Source: Flexivirga alba (GTDB taxonomy: Bacteria; Actinomycetota; Actinomycetes; Actinomycetales; Dermatophilaceae). Taken from it: a stretch of 64,000 nucleotides of DNA. Location of the stretch: NCBI RefSeq assembly GCF_042661025.1, contig NZ_JBHSWH010000001.1, forward strand, positions 2,170,001 through 2,234,000. Direction: 5' to 3'. Below the pieces are notes generated by a model, which was given only the letters and a program-made list of their open reading frames with translations, was not told where the DNA came from and ran no database searches. A program made the translations under genes and the position numbers. Positions within the stretch are counted from its first letter, which is position 1. Each line of letters begins with the position of its first letter. Below, one piece after another: positions 26,333 through 34,687 of this stretch.

Positions 26333-27238
26333 ATGAAGCTGTCGCTTGCTGGTGGGGTCGTCGGTGTGCTCGTCGTGGTCAACGCGGCGGCCTTCGTCGC
26401 GGTCGAGCAGCATTTTCAGGTGGCGACCGGCCAGGTGGCTGCCGGCCCGTCCAGTGCCCAACCTGCCGCGGCTGACGTGGGTGCGTCGTCTCCGTCGGCA
26501 AACGTGCCCGCGAAGTCCACCACTCCGCCGGTTGTTGCGCACCTCGGGGCGCCGAGCGTCGTCGTGACCGCAGTGAACGCGACCCGCGCATGGCGCGCTG
26601 CGAACTCGGGCGGGTGTGCCGGGTCGGTGCAGGTGCAGGCGACCAAGGACGGCGGCGTCACCTGGACGACTCTGGCGGCGTCACCCGCAGGGACGGCGGA
26701 CGGCATCGGCATCGACGGCAACGGTCACCTCCAGCTGAGCGGCCAGGCGGCGAACGGATGCACACACAACGTGTGGACCCTGGATACCGGCGCCTGGTCC
26801 GCGTCGACGAGCCCGGCGTCGTGGGCGCCCGCGGGCGCACAGAGCCCTGACGTCATACACAACGGGCATCGGGCGAAGGCGTGCGACGCGGGCTCGGTGA
26901 TCGACCTCGCCGTCGCCGGCGACACCGCCGACGTGCTGTGCTCCACCGGCGCGGTGCGTGCGGTGCCGGCGGGCGGCGCAGCGAAGACGATCTACCAGTC
27001 CGCCGATGCCCTCAGCATCGGCACCACGAAGGACAACTCACTGGTCGTTGCGCAGACCGAAGAGGGTTGCGACGGCGTCGAACTCGCCACGGTGTCCGGT
27101 GGCTCCGCGAAGAAGATCACCTGCGTGCAGGGCGCGAGCAAAGCCGTGGATCTGACCTTCGCCGGCAACCACGGCTGGCTGGTCGCCGCGCACAACACCT
27201 GGACGGGCGGCACGTCCGGCGACTGGTCGAAGAGCTGA
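26333..27238 (+). CDS. Membrane-anchored extracellular protein with beta-propeller-like repeats
   Basis: A 301-residue protein with an N-terminal signal-anchor (LAGGVVGVLVVVNAAAFVAV, residues 4-23), then an Ala/Ser/Pro-rich spacer to about residue 65. The remainder has BNR-like repeat elements such as ATKDGGVTWTTLAAS and DLAVAGDTADVLCSTG. Pairs of Cys suggest disulfides outside the cell. No catalytic motif is visible, so the function is unknown; it may monitor or bind envelope glycans. ATG 26333 is preferred over an in-frame TTG at 26327 because AGGAAG lies at the right distance. It is divergent from the kinase gene across 193 bases. Confidence 0.7.
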   Translation: MKLSLAGGVVGVLVVVNAAAFVAVEQHFQVATGQVAAGPSSAQPAAADVGASSPSANVPAKSTTPPVVAHLGAPSVVVTAVNATRAWRAANSGGCAGSVQVQATKDGGVTWTTLAASPAGTADGIGIDGNGHLQLSGQAANGCTHNVWTLDTGAWSASTSPASWAPAGAQSPDVIHNGHRAKACDAGSVIDLAVAGDTADVLCSTGAVRAVPAGGAAKTIYQSADALSIGTTKDNSLVVAQTEEGCDGVELATVSGGSAKKITCVQGASKAVDLTFAGNHGWLVAAHNTWTGGTSGDWSKS

Positions 27239-27244
27239 TCGACG

Positions 27245-27910
27245 TCAGCTGTCCAGCTGCAGCCAGCTCTGCCAGCCGGCGTGCAGCACCAGCCAGGCGA
27301 TGAGGCCGTAGCCGGCCTGACCGGGGTGCATACCGTCACCGGACGCGAGGTCTGCATGCCACTGGTCGTGGCCGAGCAGCGGGCGGAAGCAGTCGACATA
27401 GGTGACGCCACGGCGTGAGCAGACGTCGGACTGTGCGTCGACGAGGATCTGCAGCCGGTCGTTGGTCTCGGCGTCGATCGTCGGGGCAGGCCCTACGACA
27501 TACGAGGAAATGGCCGAGGACGACGCGTCGTCCAGGATGTTGGCGAGGTTGAGCCGCGAGCGCGCGGTCGTCAGGCCCTGCGCGATGTCGTTGAGGCCGA
27601 CGCTGACCACCAGGCGGCGTTCGTTGGCCTTCGCCCAGCGCGGCTCGCACTCCTCCTGCCACCGGGCCAGCACGTCGGTCGAGCTCTGGCCACGGATGCC
27701 GAGGTTGTAGCTGGCCAGATCGATGCCCGAATGCGGTGTGCGGGCGACCACTCGCGAGACCCAGCCGAGGGCCTTCGGGTCGCCCAGGCCCGCGACGAAA
27801 GAGTCGCCGACGAAGCAGAGGCCGACCCGACGGTCGCCCTCGGACACGTGAAAGCGCGTGGTCGGGCTGAACTCCGGATCGCCGTCGTGGTGGTTTGTCA
27901 CGTGGGCCAT
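27245..27910 (-). CDS. SGNH/GDSL-family hydrolase
   Basis: A 221-residue esterase/lipase-like protein without a signal peptide. The nucleophile block is VGLCFVGDSFVAGLGD (GDS near residue 35), the oxyanion Asn block is VVSVGLNDIAQGL, and the C-terminal catalytic Asp-His pair is in SGDGMHPGQAGYG. It probably removes acyl groups from a small molecule or a glycan; the substrate is unknown. ATG 27910 has GAGGA upstream; an in-frame GTG at 27916 overlaps the stop of the small gene before it. It converges on the propeller-like gene with a 6-base gap. Confidence 0.82.
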   Translation of the reverse strand: MAHVTNHHDGDPEFSPTTRFHVSEGDRRVGLCFVGDSFVAGLGDPKALGWVSRVVARTPHSGIDLASYNLGIRGQSSTDVLARWQEECEPRWAKANERRLVVSVGLNDIAQGLTTARSRLNLANILDDASSSAISSYVVGPAPTIDAETNDRLQILVDAQSDVCSRRGVTYVDCFRPLLGHDQWHADLASGDGMHPGQAGYGLIAWLVLHAGWQSWLQLDS

Positions 27911-27912
27911 TC

Positions 27913-28089
27913 TCACTCATCCTCGTCGTCGAGTCGGGCAAGCCAGGTCGCGAGTCGCTCGACGGGAGTCTCGAAGTCCGGGTTGAGATCGACGAAGGTT
28001 CGGAGTTGATCGGCCAGCCAGCCCAGCGTGACGTCCTCGTCACCGCGACGGGTGGCGAGCTCTTCGATGCCTCGGTCCGTGAAGTACAT
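27913..28089 (-). CDS. Small conserved actinobacterial protein (MYFTDRG family, DUF6104-like)
   Basis: A 58-residue acidic protein beginning MYFTDRGIEELATRRGDE and ending RLATWLARLDDEDE. I recognise it as the short MYFTDRGIEEL... protein widely conserved in actinobacteria and usually annotated as DUF6104; its function is unknown. The start ATG is at 28089, and the stop TGA at 27915-27913 overlaps a possible GTG start of the SGNH hydrolase, so the two genes are coupled. It has no membrane segment or signal peptide. Confidence 0.75.
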   Translation of the reverse strand: MYFTDRGIEELATRRGDEDVTLGWLADQLRTFVDLNPDFETPVERLATWLARLDDEDE

Positions 28090-28139
28090 GGCCCTTATTG
28101 TGGCGGGGAGGGGAGTGATGCGTGGCGGGACCTCGAAGC

Positions 28140-28260
28140 GGTCGCGGTCTCGATACGCTCCTTCGTCGCTACTCGACCCGCTTGGGGGGTCTGGATACGC
28201 TGCGTCGTTCCTCAGCAGCTACTCGACCAGCTTGGGTGGCGCTGCTCGACCTGCTTGAGC
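28140..28260. repeat. Mosaic intergenic repeats upstream of the amine oxidase gene
   Basis: Degenerate copies of the family: GGTCTCGATACGCTCCTTCG, then TACTCGACCCGCTTGGG, a second GGATACGCTGCGTCGTTCC copy and TACTCGACCAGCTTGGG. The orientation is opposite to the 4955-5014 copy. They fill most of the gap between the small gene at 28089 and the amine oxidase start at 28272, leaving little room for a conventional promoter. Confidence 0.7.
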
Positions 28261-28271
28261 AAGGAGTGCGG

Positions 28272-29627
28272 ATGTCAGCGGATGTCATTGTGGTCGGGGC
28301 CGGCCTCTCCGGGCTGTATGCCGCAAGGGAGGTGCTCCGGGCCGGGCTTGAGCCGTTGGTGCTGGAGGCGGACGACCGGGTCGGCGGGCGGATCCTGACC
28401 CAGCAGGTCGCGCCGGGCATCGACGTCGAGATCGGTGCGCAGTGGATCGGCGACACGCACCACCGGATGCGCGCACTTGCCGCGGAACTCGGCATCGGGA
28501 CCTTCGCGCAGTTCGAGGAGGGCGAGGCGACATACGAGCTGCTCGGCTCGCCGGTGTTGCGCGAGAACGAGTTCCACGCCGCGCACCGGCACGAGCTGGC
28601 CGCGCTCGATCAGGCGCTGGAGCGGTTGGACGAGCTGTCCGGACAGGTGCCGCTGGAGGCGCCGTGGGACGCCGAGCGCGCGGCCGAGTGGGACGCCGTC
28701 ACCGCGGCGCGTTGGCTTGACAGTCAACAACTTCCGCCTGTTGCCGAGCGGTTGCTCGAGATCTGCACGGTCGGCATCCTCGCCGTGCCGATGGCCGAGG
28801 TGTCGCTGCTCGACATGCTCTACAACCTGCAGACATGTGGTGTCGGCGCGCAGCTCTTCGCCGAGTCCGAGGGCGGTGCGCAGACGACCCGCTTCGATGG
28901 TGGGACCAGCCGCATCCCGCAGGCGCTCGCCGAATCACTAGGTGACAGAGTGCTTCTCGGGCAACCGGTGATGCTGATCGAGCGCGACGAAACGTCCGTG
29001 ACCGTGCACTGTCGTGGGGGACTGGTCGCCCGAGGACAACACGTGATCGTCGCGCTCTCGCCCACGCTCGCCTCGCGCATCATGTACGACCCGCCGCTGC
29101 CCGGCGTCCGTGACCAGCTCACCCAGCGGATGCCGCAAGCCTCCGCGATGAAGGCGTTCCTGACGTATGACGAACCCTTCTGGCGCGCCGACGGCCTGAG
29201 CGGACAACTCATTTCGGACATCGGACCGTCGCGTATGTCGAACGACACCAGCCCGGCCGATGCGTCATACGGGCAGGTGCTGATGTTCCTCGAAGGCGAG
29301 CAGGCGCGCACCTTCGGACGCTGGCCGGAGGCCGAGCGGCGCGAGGCGCTCATCGCCGAAGCGGTGCGGCACTTCGGTCCGCGGGCGGCTTCGCCGACGC
29401 ACTATGTCGACGGAGAGTGGTCCGATCGCCCGTGGACGCGAGGGTGCTACAACGCGAACATGGGGCCGGGGGTTTGGACGAACTTCGGGCGTGCGCTCAC
29501 GCCGCCGGTCGGGCCGATCCACTGGGCGTCGACGGAGACGGCCACGCGTTGGAGTGGCTACATGGAGGGTGCGCTCGATGCCGCCATACGGGCAGCGGGT
29601 GAGGTGGCGACGCAGCTTCGCCGGTAG
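28272..29627 (+). CDS. Flavin monoamine oxidase (putrescine-oxidase-like)
   Basis: A 451-residue FAD amine oxidase. The N-terminal dinucleotide loop is VIVVGAGLSGLYAAREVL, followed by EADDRVGGR and IGAQWIGDTHHRM. The C-terminal FAD block is IHWASTETATRWSGYMEGAL. Family members oxidise primary amines such as putrescine to aldehydes with release of ammonia and H2O2. The polyamine ABC transporter immediately downstream makes putrescine or a related polyamine the likely substrate. ATG 28272 is used because the fold begins there and GGAG lies upstream, although the frame is open from 28122 through repeat DNA. Confidence 0.85.
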   Translation: MSADVIVVGAGLSGLYAAREVLRAGLEPLVLEADDRVGGRILTQQVAPGIDVEIGAQWIGDTHHRMRALAAELGIGTFAQFEEGEATYELLGSPVLRENEFHAAHRHELAALDQALERLDELSGQVPLEAPWDAERAAEWDAVTAARWLDSQQLPPVAERLLEICTVGILAVPMAEVSLLDMLYNLQTCGVGAQLFAESEGGAQTTRFDGGTSRIPQALAESLGDRVLLGQPVMLIERDETSVTVHCRGGLVARGQHVIVALSPTLASRIMYDPPLPGVRDQLTQRMPQASAMKAFLTYDEPFWRADGLSGQLISDIGPSRMSNDTSPADASYGQVLMFLEGEQARTFGRWPEAERREALIAEAVRHFGPRAASPTHYVDGEWSDRPWTRGCYNANMGPGVWTNFGRALTPPVGPIHWASTETATRWSGYMEGALDAAIRAAGEVATQLRR

Positions 29628-29635
29628 GCGGTTGG

Positions 29636-29955
29636 GCTGCGGGACCTCGAGACGGCCGCTCGTGCCTCGCGACCTCCTCGGCCGGCTTGGGGTGTGGGGC
29701 CTCGAGACGGCCGCTCGTTCCTCACGGCCTCCTCGGCCACCTTGGGGGTGTGGGACCTCGAGACGGTCGCGGTTTCGATACGGTTCCCCCGCTCCGCTCC
29801 TCCACCTACTCAACCCGCTTGGGGTGCGCGGCTCCTCGGCCGGCTTGGGTGTGGGGCCTCGAGACGGTCGCGGTTTCGATACGGTTCCCCTGCTCCGCTC
29901 CTCCACCTACTCAACCCGCTTGGGGTGCGCGGCGCCTCGGCCACCTTGGGGTGCG
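29636..29955. repeat. Cluster of mosaic intergenic repeats between amine oxidase and potD
   Basis: At least five repeat modules are packed head to tail. Three carry CCTCGAGACGG with CTCGTTCCTC-type or gradually altered versions. Two are near-identical copies of about 85 bases running from CTCGAGACGGTCGCGGTTTC through CTCCGCTCCTCCACCTACTC to CCGCTTGGGG. All reading frames are open across them, which creates spurious coding potential. The rest of the gap to the potD start (29956-30091) holds only the inverted repeat at 30016-30037. Confidence 0.8.
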
Positions 29956-30015
29956 GATTCCGTACCCCTGAAAGTGGCGTCATTCCGCCCTTTGTCCATG
30001 CCTTGGTACTCGGCG

Positions 30016-30037
30016 CAACGAAATCCGCGTTTCGTTG
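30016..30037. promoter_or_regulatory. Inverted repeat upstream of potD, possible operator
   Basis: A perfect 8-base inverted repeat, CAACGAAA - TCCGCG - TTTCGTTG, centred about 65 bases before the potD start. It is the only palindrome in the non-repetitive part of this gap. It could be an operator for the polyamine genes or a leader hairpin; no regulator gene is adjacent. Confidence 0.4.
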
Positions 30038-30091
30038 TCGCGGGATGGCAGACGTGCCAGGATTCTCCAATCCTCCGCGGAAGGGTTCCCC

Positions 30092-31279
30092 TTGACCAGA
30101 TCCTCCGGTGCGTCGCGCTCGCTCGACCGTCGCTCCGTCCTCAAATGGGGCGCTGCCGGTGCCTTCGGCGTCGGCAGCGTCGCCGTGCTGCCGGCCTTCG
30201 GCACGCCCAGCCTCAAGCAGAGCCCGGCGTCGTGCCGGGCACGCGACCAGTCCTCGGACAAGCGGCTGAACGTGTCCAACTGGCCGCTCTACATCGACCA
30301 GCCCGAGAAGGGCTCGAAGACCAAGACCACGATGCAGGACTTCGAGGCGCAGACCGGCATCAAGGTCACCTACACCGAGGACATCAACGACAACGACGAG
30401 TTCTTCGCCAAGGTCAAGAACCAGCTCGGCGGCTGCCAGAGCACCGGGCGCGACCTGATGGTCCTGACCGGCTGGATGGCGGCCCGGATGATCAACCTCG
30501 GCTGGATCCAGCCGCTGGACGCGTCCAAGGTGCCCAACCTGCACGAGAACCTGCTCGACCAATACCGCCACGTCGACTTCGACCCGACCCGCAAATACTC
30601 CGCGCCGTGGCAGGGCGGGCTGGCCGGCATCGCCTACAACAAGAAGGTGCTGCCGGGAGGCGTGCACAACGTCACCGACCTGCTCACCCGGCGCGACCTC
30701 AACGGCCGCATCTCGGTGCTGATCGAGATGCCCGACACGATGGGCCTGGTGCTGCTGTCCGACGGCTCCGACCCGTCGAATTTCACCGACGCCCAGTGGC
30801 AGCAGGCGATCGAGAAACTGCGAAAGTCCCGTCAGAGCGGGCAGATTCGCGCCTTCACCGGCAACGAATACATCAACGACCTGTCCGCCGGCAACCTCAA
30901 GGCGTCCATCGCCTGGTCCGGTGACATCGCCGCTTCGGGTGACAAGAACCTGGTGTTCGTGACGCCCGAGGAGGGCGCCATGATCTGGTCGGACAACATG
31001 CTGGTCCCCAACATGGCGCAGCACGAGCTGAACGCCGAGGAGTGGATCAATTACTACTACCAGCCCGAAGTGGCCGCGCGGCTCGCGGCATACAACAACT
31101 ACATCTGCCCGGTGAAGGGTGGCCAGGAGGCGATGGCCAAGGTCGACAAGTCCCTGGTCAACAACCAGCTGATCTTCCCGTCCGAGAAGACGCTGAAGCA
31201 GACGCACTCCTTCATGACCCTGCCCGAATACAAAGAGCGCAATTACAAGGGAGACTTCAATGACGTCCAAGGCGGATGA
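30092..31279 (+). CDS. potD: Polyamine ABC transporter substrate-binding protein (PotD-like), Tat signal
   Basis: A 395-residue periplasmic-type binding protein. TTG 30092 is chosen because GGAAGG sits seven bases upstream. It places a twin-arginine signal, DRRSVLKWGAAGAFGVG, near residue 11, so the protein is exported folded. The mature part begins LNVSNWPLYID, the usual first strand of PotD/PotF proteins, and has YTEDINDNDEFFAKV. No lipobox Cys follows the signal. It captures spermidine/putrescine outside the membrane for the PotABC pump encoded next. Its end overlaps the potA start by 20 bases. Confidence 0.87.
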   Translation: MTRSSGASRSLDRRSVLKWGAAGAFGVGSVAVLPAFGTPSLKQSPASCRARDQSSDKRLNVSNWPLYIDQPEKGSKTKTTMQDFEAQTGIKVTYTEDINDNDEFFAKVKNQLGGCQSTGRDLMVLTGWMAARMINLGWIQPLDASKVPNLHENLLDQYRHVDFDPTRKYSAPWQGGLAGIAYNKKVLPGGVHNVTDLLTRRDLNGRISVLIEMPDTMGLVLLSDGSDPSNFTDAQWQQAIEKLRKSRQSGQIRAFTGNEYINDLSAGNLKASIAWSGDIAASGDKNLVFVTPEEGAMIWSDNMLVPNMAQHELNAEEWINYYYQPEVAARLAAYNNYICPVKGGQEAMAKVDKSLVNNQLIFPSEKTLKQTHSFMTLPEYKERNYKGDFNDVQGG

Positions 31280-32392
31280 GGGTGGCAGAGACCTGCGAAT
31301 CTCGCAGCTGACAAAGGAATTCGCCACTTTCACCGCCGTGAAGGAGCTCGACCTGGTCGTCCCACAGGGTTCCTTCTTCGCGCTGCTCGGCCCGTCCGGC
31401 TGCGGCAAGACCACGACGCTGCGGATGGTCGCCGGCCTCGAGCGACCGACGTCGGGCAGCATCCACCTCGGCGATTTCGACATCACCTACGAGAAGCCCT
31501 ACCGGCGCCCGGTCAACACCGTCTTCCAGAGTTACGCGCTCTTCCCGCACCTCACGATCGCCGACAACGTCGCCTTCGGGCTGCGGCGCCGCGGCAAGAA
31601 GGAAGTGAAGCCGGCCGTCGACCAGATGCTCGAGCTGGTCGAGCTTCAGGCGCAGGCGAAGAAGAAGCCGGCCCAGCTCTCCGGTGGCCAGCAGCAGCGG
31701 GTGGCGCTCGCGCGTGCGCTGATCAACCGACCCGAGGTGCTCCTGCTCGACGAGCCGCTCGGCGCGCTCGACCTCAAGCTGCGACGCGCAATGCAGTTGG
31801 AACTCAAGCGGATTCAGACCGAGGTCGGCCTCACCTTCGTCCACGTCACCCACGACCAGGAGGAGGCCATGACGATGGCCGACACCATCGCGGTGATGAA
31901 TGGCGGAGTCATCGAGCAGATGGGTGCGCCCAACGAGCTCTACGAGAACCCGAAGACCACCTTCGTGGCCAACTTCCTCGGCCAGTCCAACCTGATCGCC
32001 ACCACCATCCACGGACACGAGGGTGACTTCGTTGTCGGCGACATGCACGGCACCAAGGTGTCGGTGCGGGCCGACCGTGCACACAGTGACTCGGGGAGGG
32101 CTGGCTCGGCATACGCCCGGAGAAGGTGCTGATCGCTCCCGAGGGTGAGGCCATCGACGCACCCGGCAACACGCTCAACGGTGGCGTGATCACCGACGTG
32201 AGCTTCATCGGTGTGAGCACCCAGTACCAAGTGCGTATGCCGTGGGGCAAAGAGCTGATGGCGTTCGAGCAGAACACCGGCGCTCGGGGCCTGCTCGCCC
32301 CGGGCACGAAGGTCTCGGTGTCCTGGCGGCCGGAGTACGCGTTCCTGCTGGACGCCAGCCAGGACGTCAATGCCGGCATCGAGGACGACTAG
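31260..32392 (+). CDS. potA: Polyamine ABC transporter ATPase (PotA-like), one-base frameshift near the end
   Basis: The ATPase has Walker A GPSGCGKTTT (about residue 46), the Q-loop at VFQSYALFPHL, the LSGGQQQRVALARAL signature, Walker B VLLLDEPLGALD and the switch His in VHVTHDQEEA. The frame breaks in the C-terminal TOBE region: VRADRAHSDSG is followed by nonsense to 32132, while the true continuation, EGWLGIRPEKVLIAPEGE, is in the next frame to 32392. One extra G in the run 32093-32096 restores a 377-residue protein. It powers uptake of the polyamine bound by PotD. ATG 31260 lies inside the end of potD. Confidence 0.87.
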
Positions 32393-33236
32393 TGAAACGC
32401 AAATACACCGGCTACCTGCTGCTCACGCCGGCAGCCATCTGGCTGGGGTTCTTCTTCGTCATACCGTTCTATTCGCTGGTGTCCGCGAGCCTCTTCAACC
32501 CCAAGGGCTCGATCAACACCGGCTACCACATGACGTGGCACTTCCAGAACTTCCCGGCCGCGATCGACAAGTACTGGCCGTTCGTCCTGCGCTCCCTCGT
32601 GTATGGCGTCATCGCCACCCTGCTGTGCCTGCTGATGGGCTACGTCCTCGCCTACGCGATCGCCTTCAAGGCCGGTCGGTGGCGCAACCTGATGCTCGTG
32701 CTGGTCGCGGCGCCGTTCTTCACCAGCTTCCTGGTGCGGACGCTTTCCTGGAAGCTGATCCTCGGCGACGACTCGGTCATCGTGAACTCGCTGAAGACGG
32801 TGCACGTCCTCGGGCACAACGGGCACCTGCTGGCAACGCCCGTCGCGGTCATCGCCGGACTGACCTACAACTTCCTGCCGTTCATGGTGCTGCCGCTCTA
32901 CGCCAGCCTGGAGAAGATGGACCCACGGCTGATCGAAGCCGCCTCCGACCTGTATTCCACTCCGGTCAAAGCGTTTTGGGGGTCACCTTCCCGCTCTCGC
33001 TGCCCGGCGTCGTGTCCGGGACACTGATGACTTTCATCCCCGCAACCGGTGACTACATCAACGCGCAACTGCTCGGCAGCCCGAACCAGCGGATGGTCGG
33101 CAACGTCATACAAGACCTGTTCACCACGAGCAACGACTATGCCGCTGCGGGCGCGCTGTCCGTTGTGCTGATGGTGATCATTCTGGTGATGGTGATGATC
33201 TGGATCCGTAAGAGCGGGACGGAGGAACTGGTATGA
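32392..33236 (+). CDS. potB: Polyamine ABC transporter permease (PotB-like), one-base frameshift
   Basis: An inner-membrane permease with about six helices. It begins VKRKYTGYLLLTPAAIW at GTG 32392, which shares a base with the potA stop. The EAA coupling loop is split: EAASDLYSTPVKAFW is in the first frame and GVTFPLSLPGVVSGTLM in another. Adding one G to the run 32978-32982 joins them as AFWGVTFPLSLPG, exactly the EAA-loop sequence expected, and gives a 281-residue protein. Its end overlaps potC (ATGA). It pairs with PotC to form the translocation channel. Confidence 0.87.
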
Positions 33237-34045
33237 AAACTCTGCGCCGTTTCATCGCCGACAGGTTCGCCCTGGTTATTGGGCTGCTGGTGCTCGCCTA
33301 CATGCTGCTGCCGATCGCAGTCGTCGTGCTGATGAGCTTCAACGACAGCAGCAAGAACCGCAATCTGTATTCGTTCCAACGCTTTACGACGAACAACTGG
33401 ACCAACATCTGCGGTCCGCAGGGCATGTGCTCGTCGCTGAAGACGAGCCTGTGGATCGGCGTCGTCGCGACCGCGATCTCCGTCGCGATCGGCACGATGG
33501 CGGCGTTCGCTTTGGTGCGGCACAAGTTCGCCGGGCGGTCGCTGGCCAACATCGTGATCTTCCTGCCGATGGCCTCGCCGGAGATCGTGATGGGTTCGTC
33601 GCTGCTGGCGCTCTTCGTGTCGCTGCACCAGAGCGCTCACCTCGGCGGCATCACCATCCTGATCGCGCATGTGATGTTCTGTCTGTCGTTCGTGATCGTG
33701 ACCGTCAAGGCGCGGCTCGGTGGCATGAACGAAGACCTCGAGAGTGCGGCGATGGACCTGTATGCCAATGAACGCCAGGCCTTTTGGAAGGTCACCTTCC
33801 CGCTGGTCCTGCCCGGCATACTCGCGGCATCACTGTTGAGCTTCTCGTTGTCGTTCGACGACTTCATCATCACCAACCTGAATGCCGGCCAGACCACGAC
33901 GTTCCCGATGTTCGTGTGGGGCTCTGCGCAGCGCGGCGTTCCCATGCAGGTCAACGTGATCGGCACGATCATGTTCATGCTCGCCGTGGTCCTGGTGCTG
34001 ATGGGTGACGTCTTCAGCAGGCGGTCCAAGCGCGCCAAAGCCTGA
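33233..34045 (+). CDS. potC: Polyamine ABC transporter permease (PotC-like)
   Basis: A 270-residue permease with six membrane helices. The first reads LVIGLLVLAYMLLPIAVVVL, followed by FNDSSKN typical of PotC. The EAA loop is ESAAMDLYANERQAFWKVTFPLVLPGI, intact here, and matches the repaired loop of PotB. ATG 33233 overlaps the potB stop. It is the last gene of the potDABC operon. The 640 bases that follow contain repeats, an inverted repeat, a PIN-domain remnant and a terminator-like hairpin before kgd. Confidence 0.9.
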   Translation: MKTLRRFIADRFALVIGLLVLAYMLLPIAVVVLMSFNDSSKNRNLYSFQRFTTNNWTNICGPQGMCSSLKTSLWIGVVATAISVAIGTMAAFALVRHKFAGRSLANIVIFLPMASPEIVMGSSLLALFVSLHQSAHLGGITILIAHVMFCLSFVIVTVKARLGGMNEDLESAAMDLYANERQAFWKVTFPLVLPGILAASLLSFSLSFDDFIITNLNAGQTTTFPMFVWGSAQRGVPMQVNVIGTIMFMLAVVLVLMGDVFSRRSKRAKA

Positions 34046-34066
34046 CCACCCATGCGGGTCGAGCGC

Positions 34067-34122
34067 ACCCAAGGTGGTCGAGTGCCGGAGGAGCGCAGCG
34101 GGGGAGGTGTATCGAGACCAGG
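34067..34122. repeat. Mosaic intergenic repeat after potC
   Basis: A copy of the family in the same orientation as 4955-5014: AAGGTGGTCGAGTGCCGGAG, GGAGCGCAGCGGGGGAGG, TGTATCGAGACC. It directly follows the end of the potDABC operon. Confidence 0.8.
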
Positions 34123-34179
34123 GTCGAGCCCGCATCGAGACCCACCCTGCGGGTCGAGCGTCGCCATTGACGCTCGAAA

Positions 34180-34253
34180 CCGCGGCTGACGGTCGAGACA
34201 GCCATTGACTCCGCAGCTGCGCAGTCAATGACCGTTTCGACCGTCAACCGTGG
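34180..34253. repeat. Long imperfect inverted repeat (74 bases)
   Basis: The outer arms CCGCGGCTGACGGTCGA and TCGACCGTCAACCGTGG pair with two mismatches. An inner pair, CATTGACT and AGTCAATG, flanks a short palindromic centre (GCAGCTGC). The whole element could fold into a long stem with one internal loop. It sits between the end of potC and the PIN-domain remnant. It may be a terminator-like structure, a small mobile-element end or a recombination remnant; the sequence alone does not say. Confidence 0.7.
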
Positions 34254-34269
34254 CCGCCTGCTGCGTGAC

Positions 34270-34347
34270 GTACACAAGCGGCGACGGTCGCCGGTTAGTA
34301 CGCGTTTCGGGGGCGGCTGCGTACATAAGCGGCGACGGTCGCCGGTT
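34270..34347. repeat. Pair of 27-base direct repeats, each with a palindrome
   Basis: Two copies, at 34270-34296 and 34321-34347, of a unit containing AAGCGGCGACGGTCGCCGGTT and differing at one base. Each contains the odd palindrome CGGCGAC-G-GTCGCCG. They lie just before the PIN-domain remnant and may be old operator or promoter copies of the lost toxin-antitoxin gene pair, which is inference. Confidence 0.65.
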
Positions 34348-34382
34348 CGGGGACAGAGCGCGAACCAGCAATCGTGCCGCAC

Positions 34383-34523
34383 GTGAAGACCGTGGACGCC
34401 ATACATCTGGCGTCGGCGCTGCAGTCCGGACTGGAAGATCTCGTCATCGTCAGTCACGGCAGGAACATGTCGCATGTCGCCCAGGAACTGGGGTTCGAGG
34501 TGTTCGACCCGGTCGAGGGCTGA
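34383..34523 (+). pseudogene. Remnant of a VapC-type PIN-domain toxin gene
   Basis: The reading frame from about 34374 to the stop at 34521-34523 gives VKTVDAIHLASALQSGLED followed by LVIVSHGRNMSHVAQELG and FEVFDPVEG. This is the C-terminal third of a PIN-domain ribonuclease: the D-AIHLASA helix with its acidic Asp, then the D/H-xxM-xxxA-xxLG helix. The N-terminal half, including the first catalytic Asp, is missing and replaced by repeats. I read it as a decayed vapC. No antitoxin gene is recognisable next to it. Confidence 0.65.
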
Positions 34524-34541
34524 CAGCTGTTGAGCAGCATA

Positions 34542-34583
34542 CGAATCGGGCCGCACACGGAAATCCGTGTGCGGCCCGATTCG
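34542..34583. terminator. Perfect 20-base stem-loop, probable bidirectional terminator
   Basis: The arms CGAATCGGGCCGCACACGGA and TCCGTGTGCGGCCCGATTCG are perfectly complementary around a two-base loop. No T run follows on either strand, as is common for terminators in high-GC actinobacteria. It lies about 100 bases beyond the kgd stop (minus strand) and just after the PIN remnant (plus strand), so it can serve both. Confidence 0.7.
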
Positions 34584-34589
34584 TTGCTG

Positions 34590-34687
34590 GTTCGCGGTCT
34601 CGATACGGCCTCGCCTAGCGGCTCGCCCTACCCATCGAGACGCCCGCTCGTTCCTCACGGGCTCCTCAGGGCGACGCTCGACCAGCT
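34590..34687. repeat. Mosaic intergenic repeat at the 3' end of kgd
   Basis: Modules GGTCTCGATACGGCCTCGCC, CGAGACGCCCGCTCGTTCCTC and GGGCGACGCTCGACCAGCTT of the family fill the space between the hairpin at 34542-34583 and the kgd stop codon. Confidence 0.7.

Noticed and set aside
29404..30924. A long plus-strand frame running from the amine oxidase through the repeats into potD
   Set aside because: It exists only because the intergenic repeats lack stop codons; its product has no motif and uses the wrong frame of both flanking genes.
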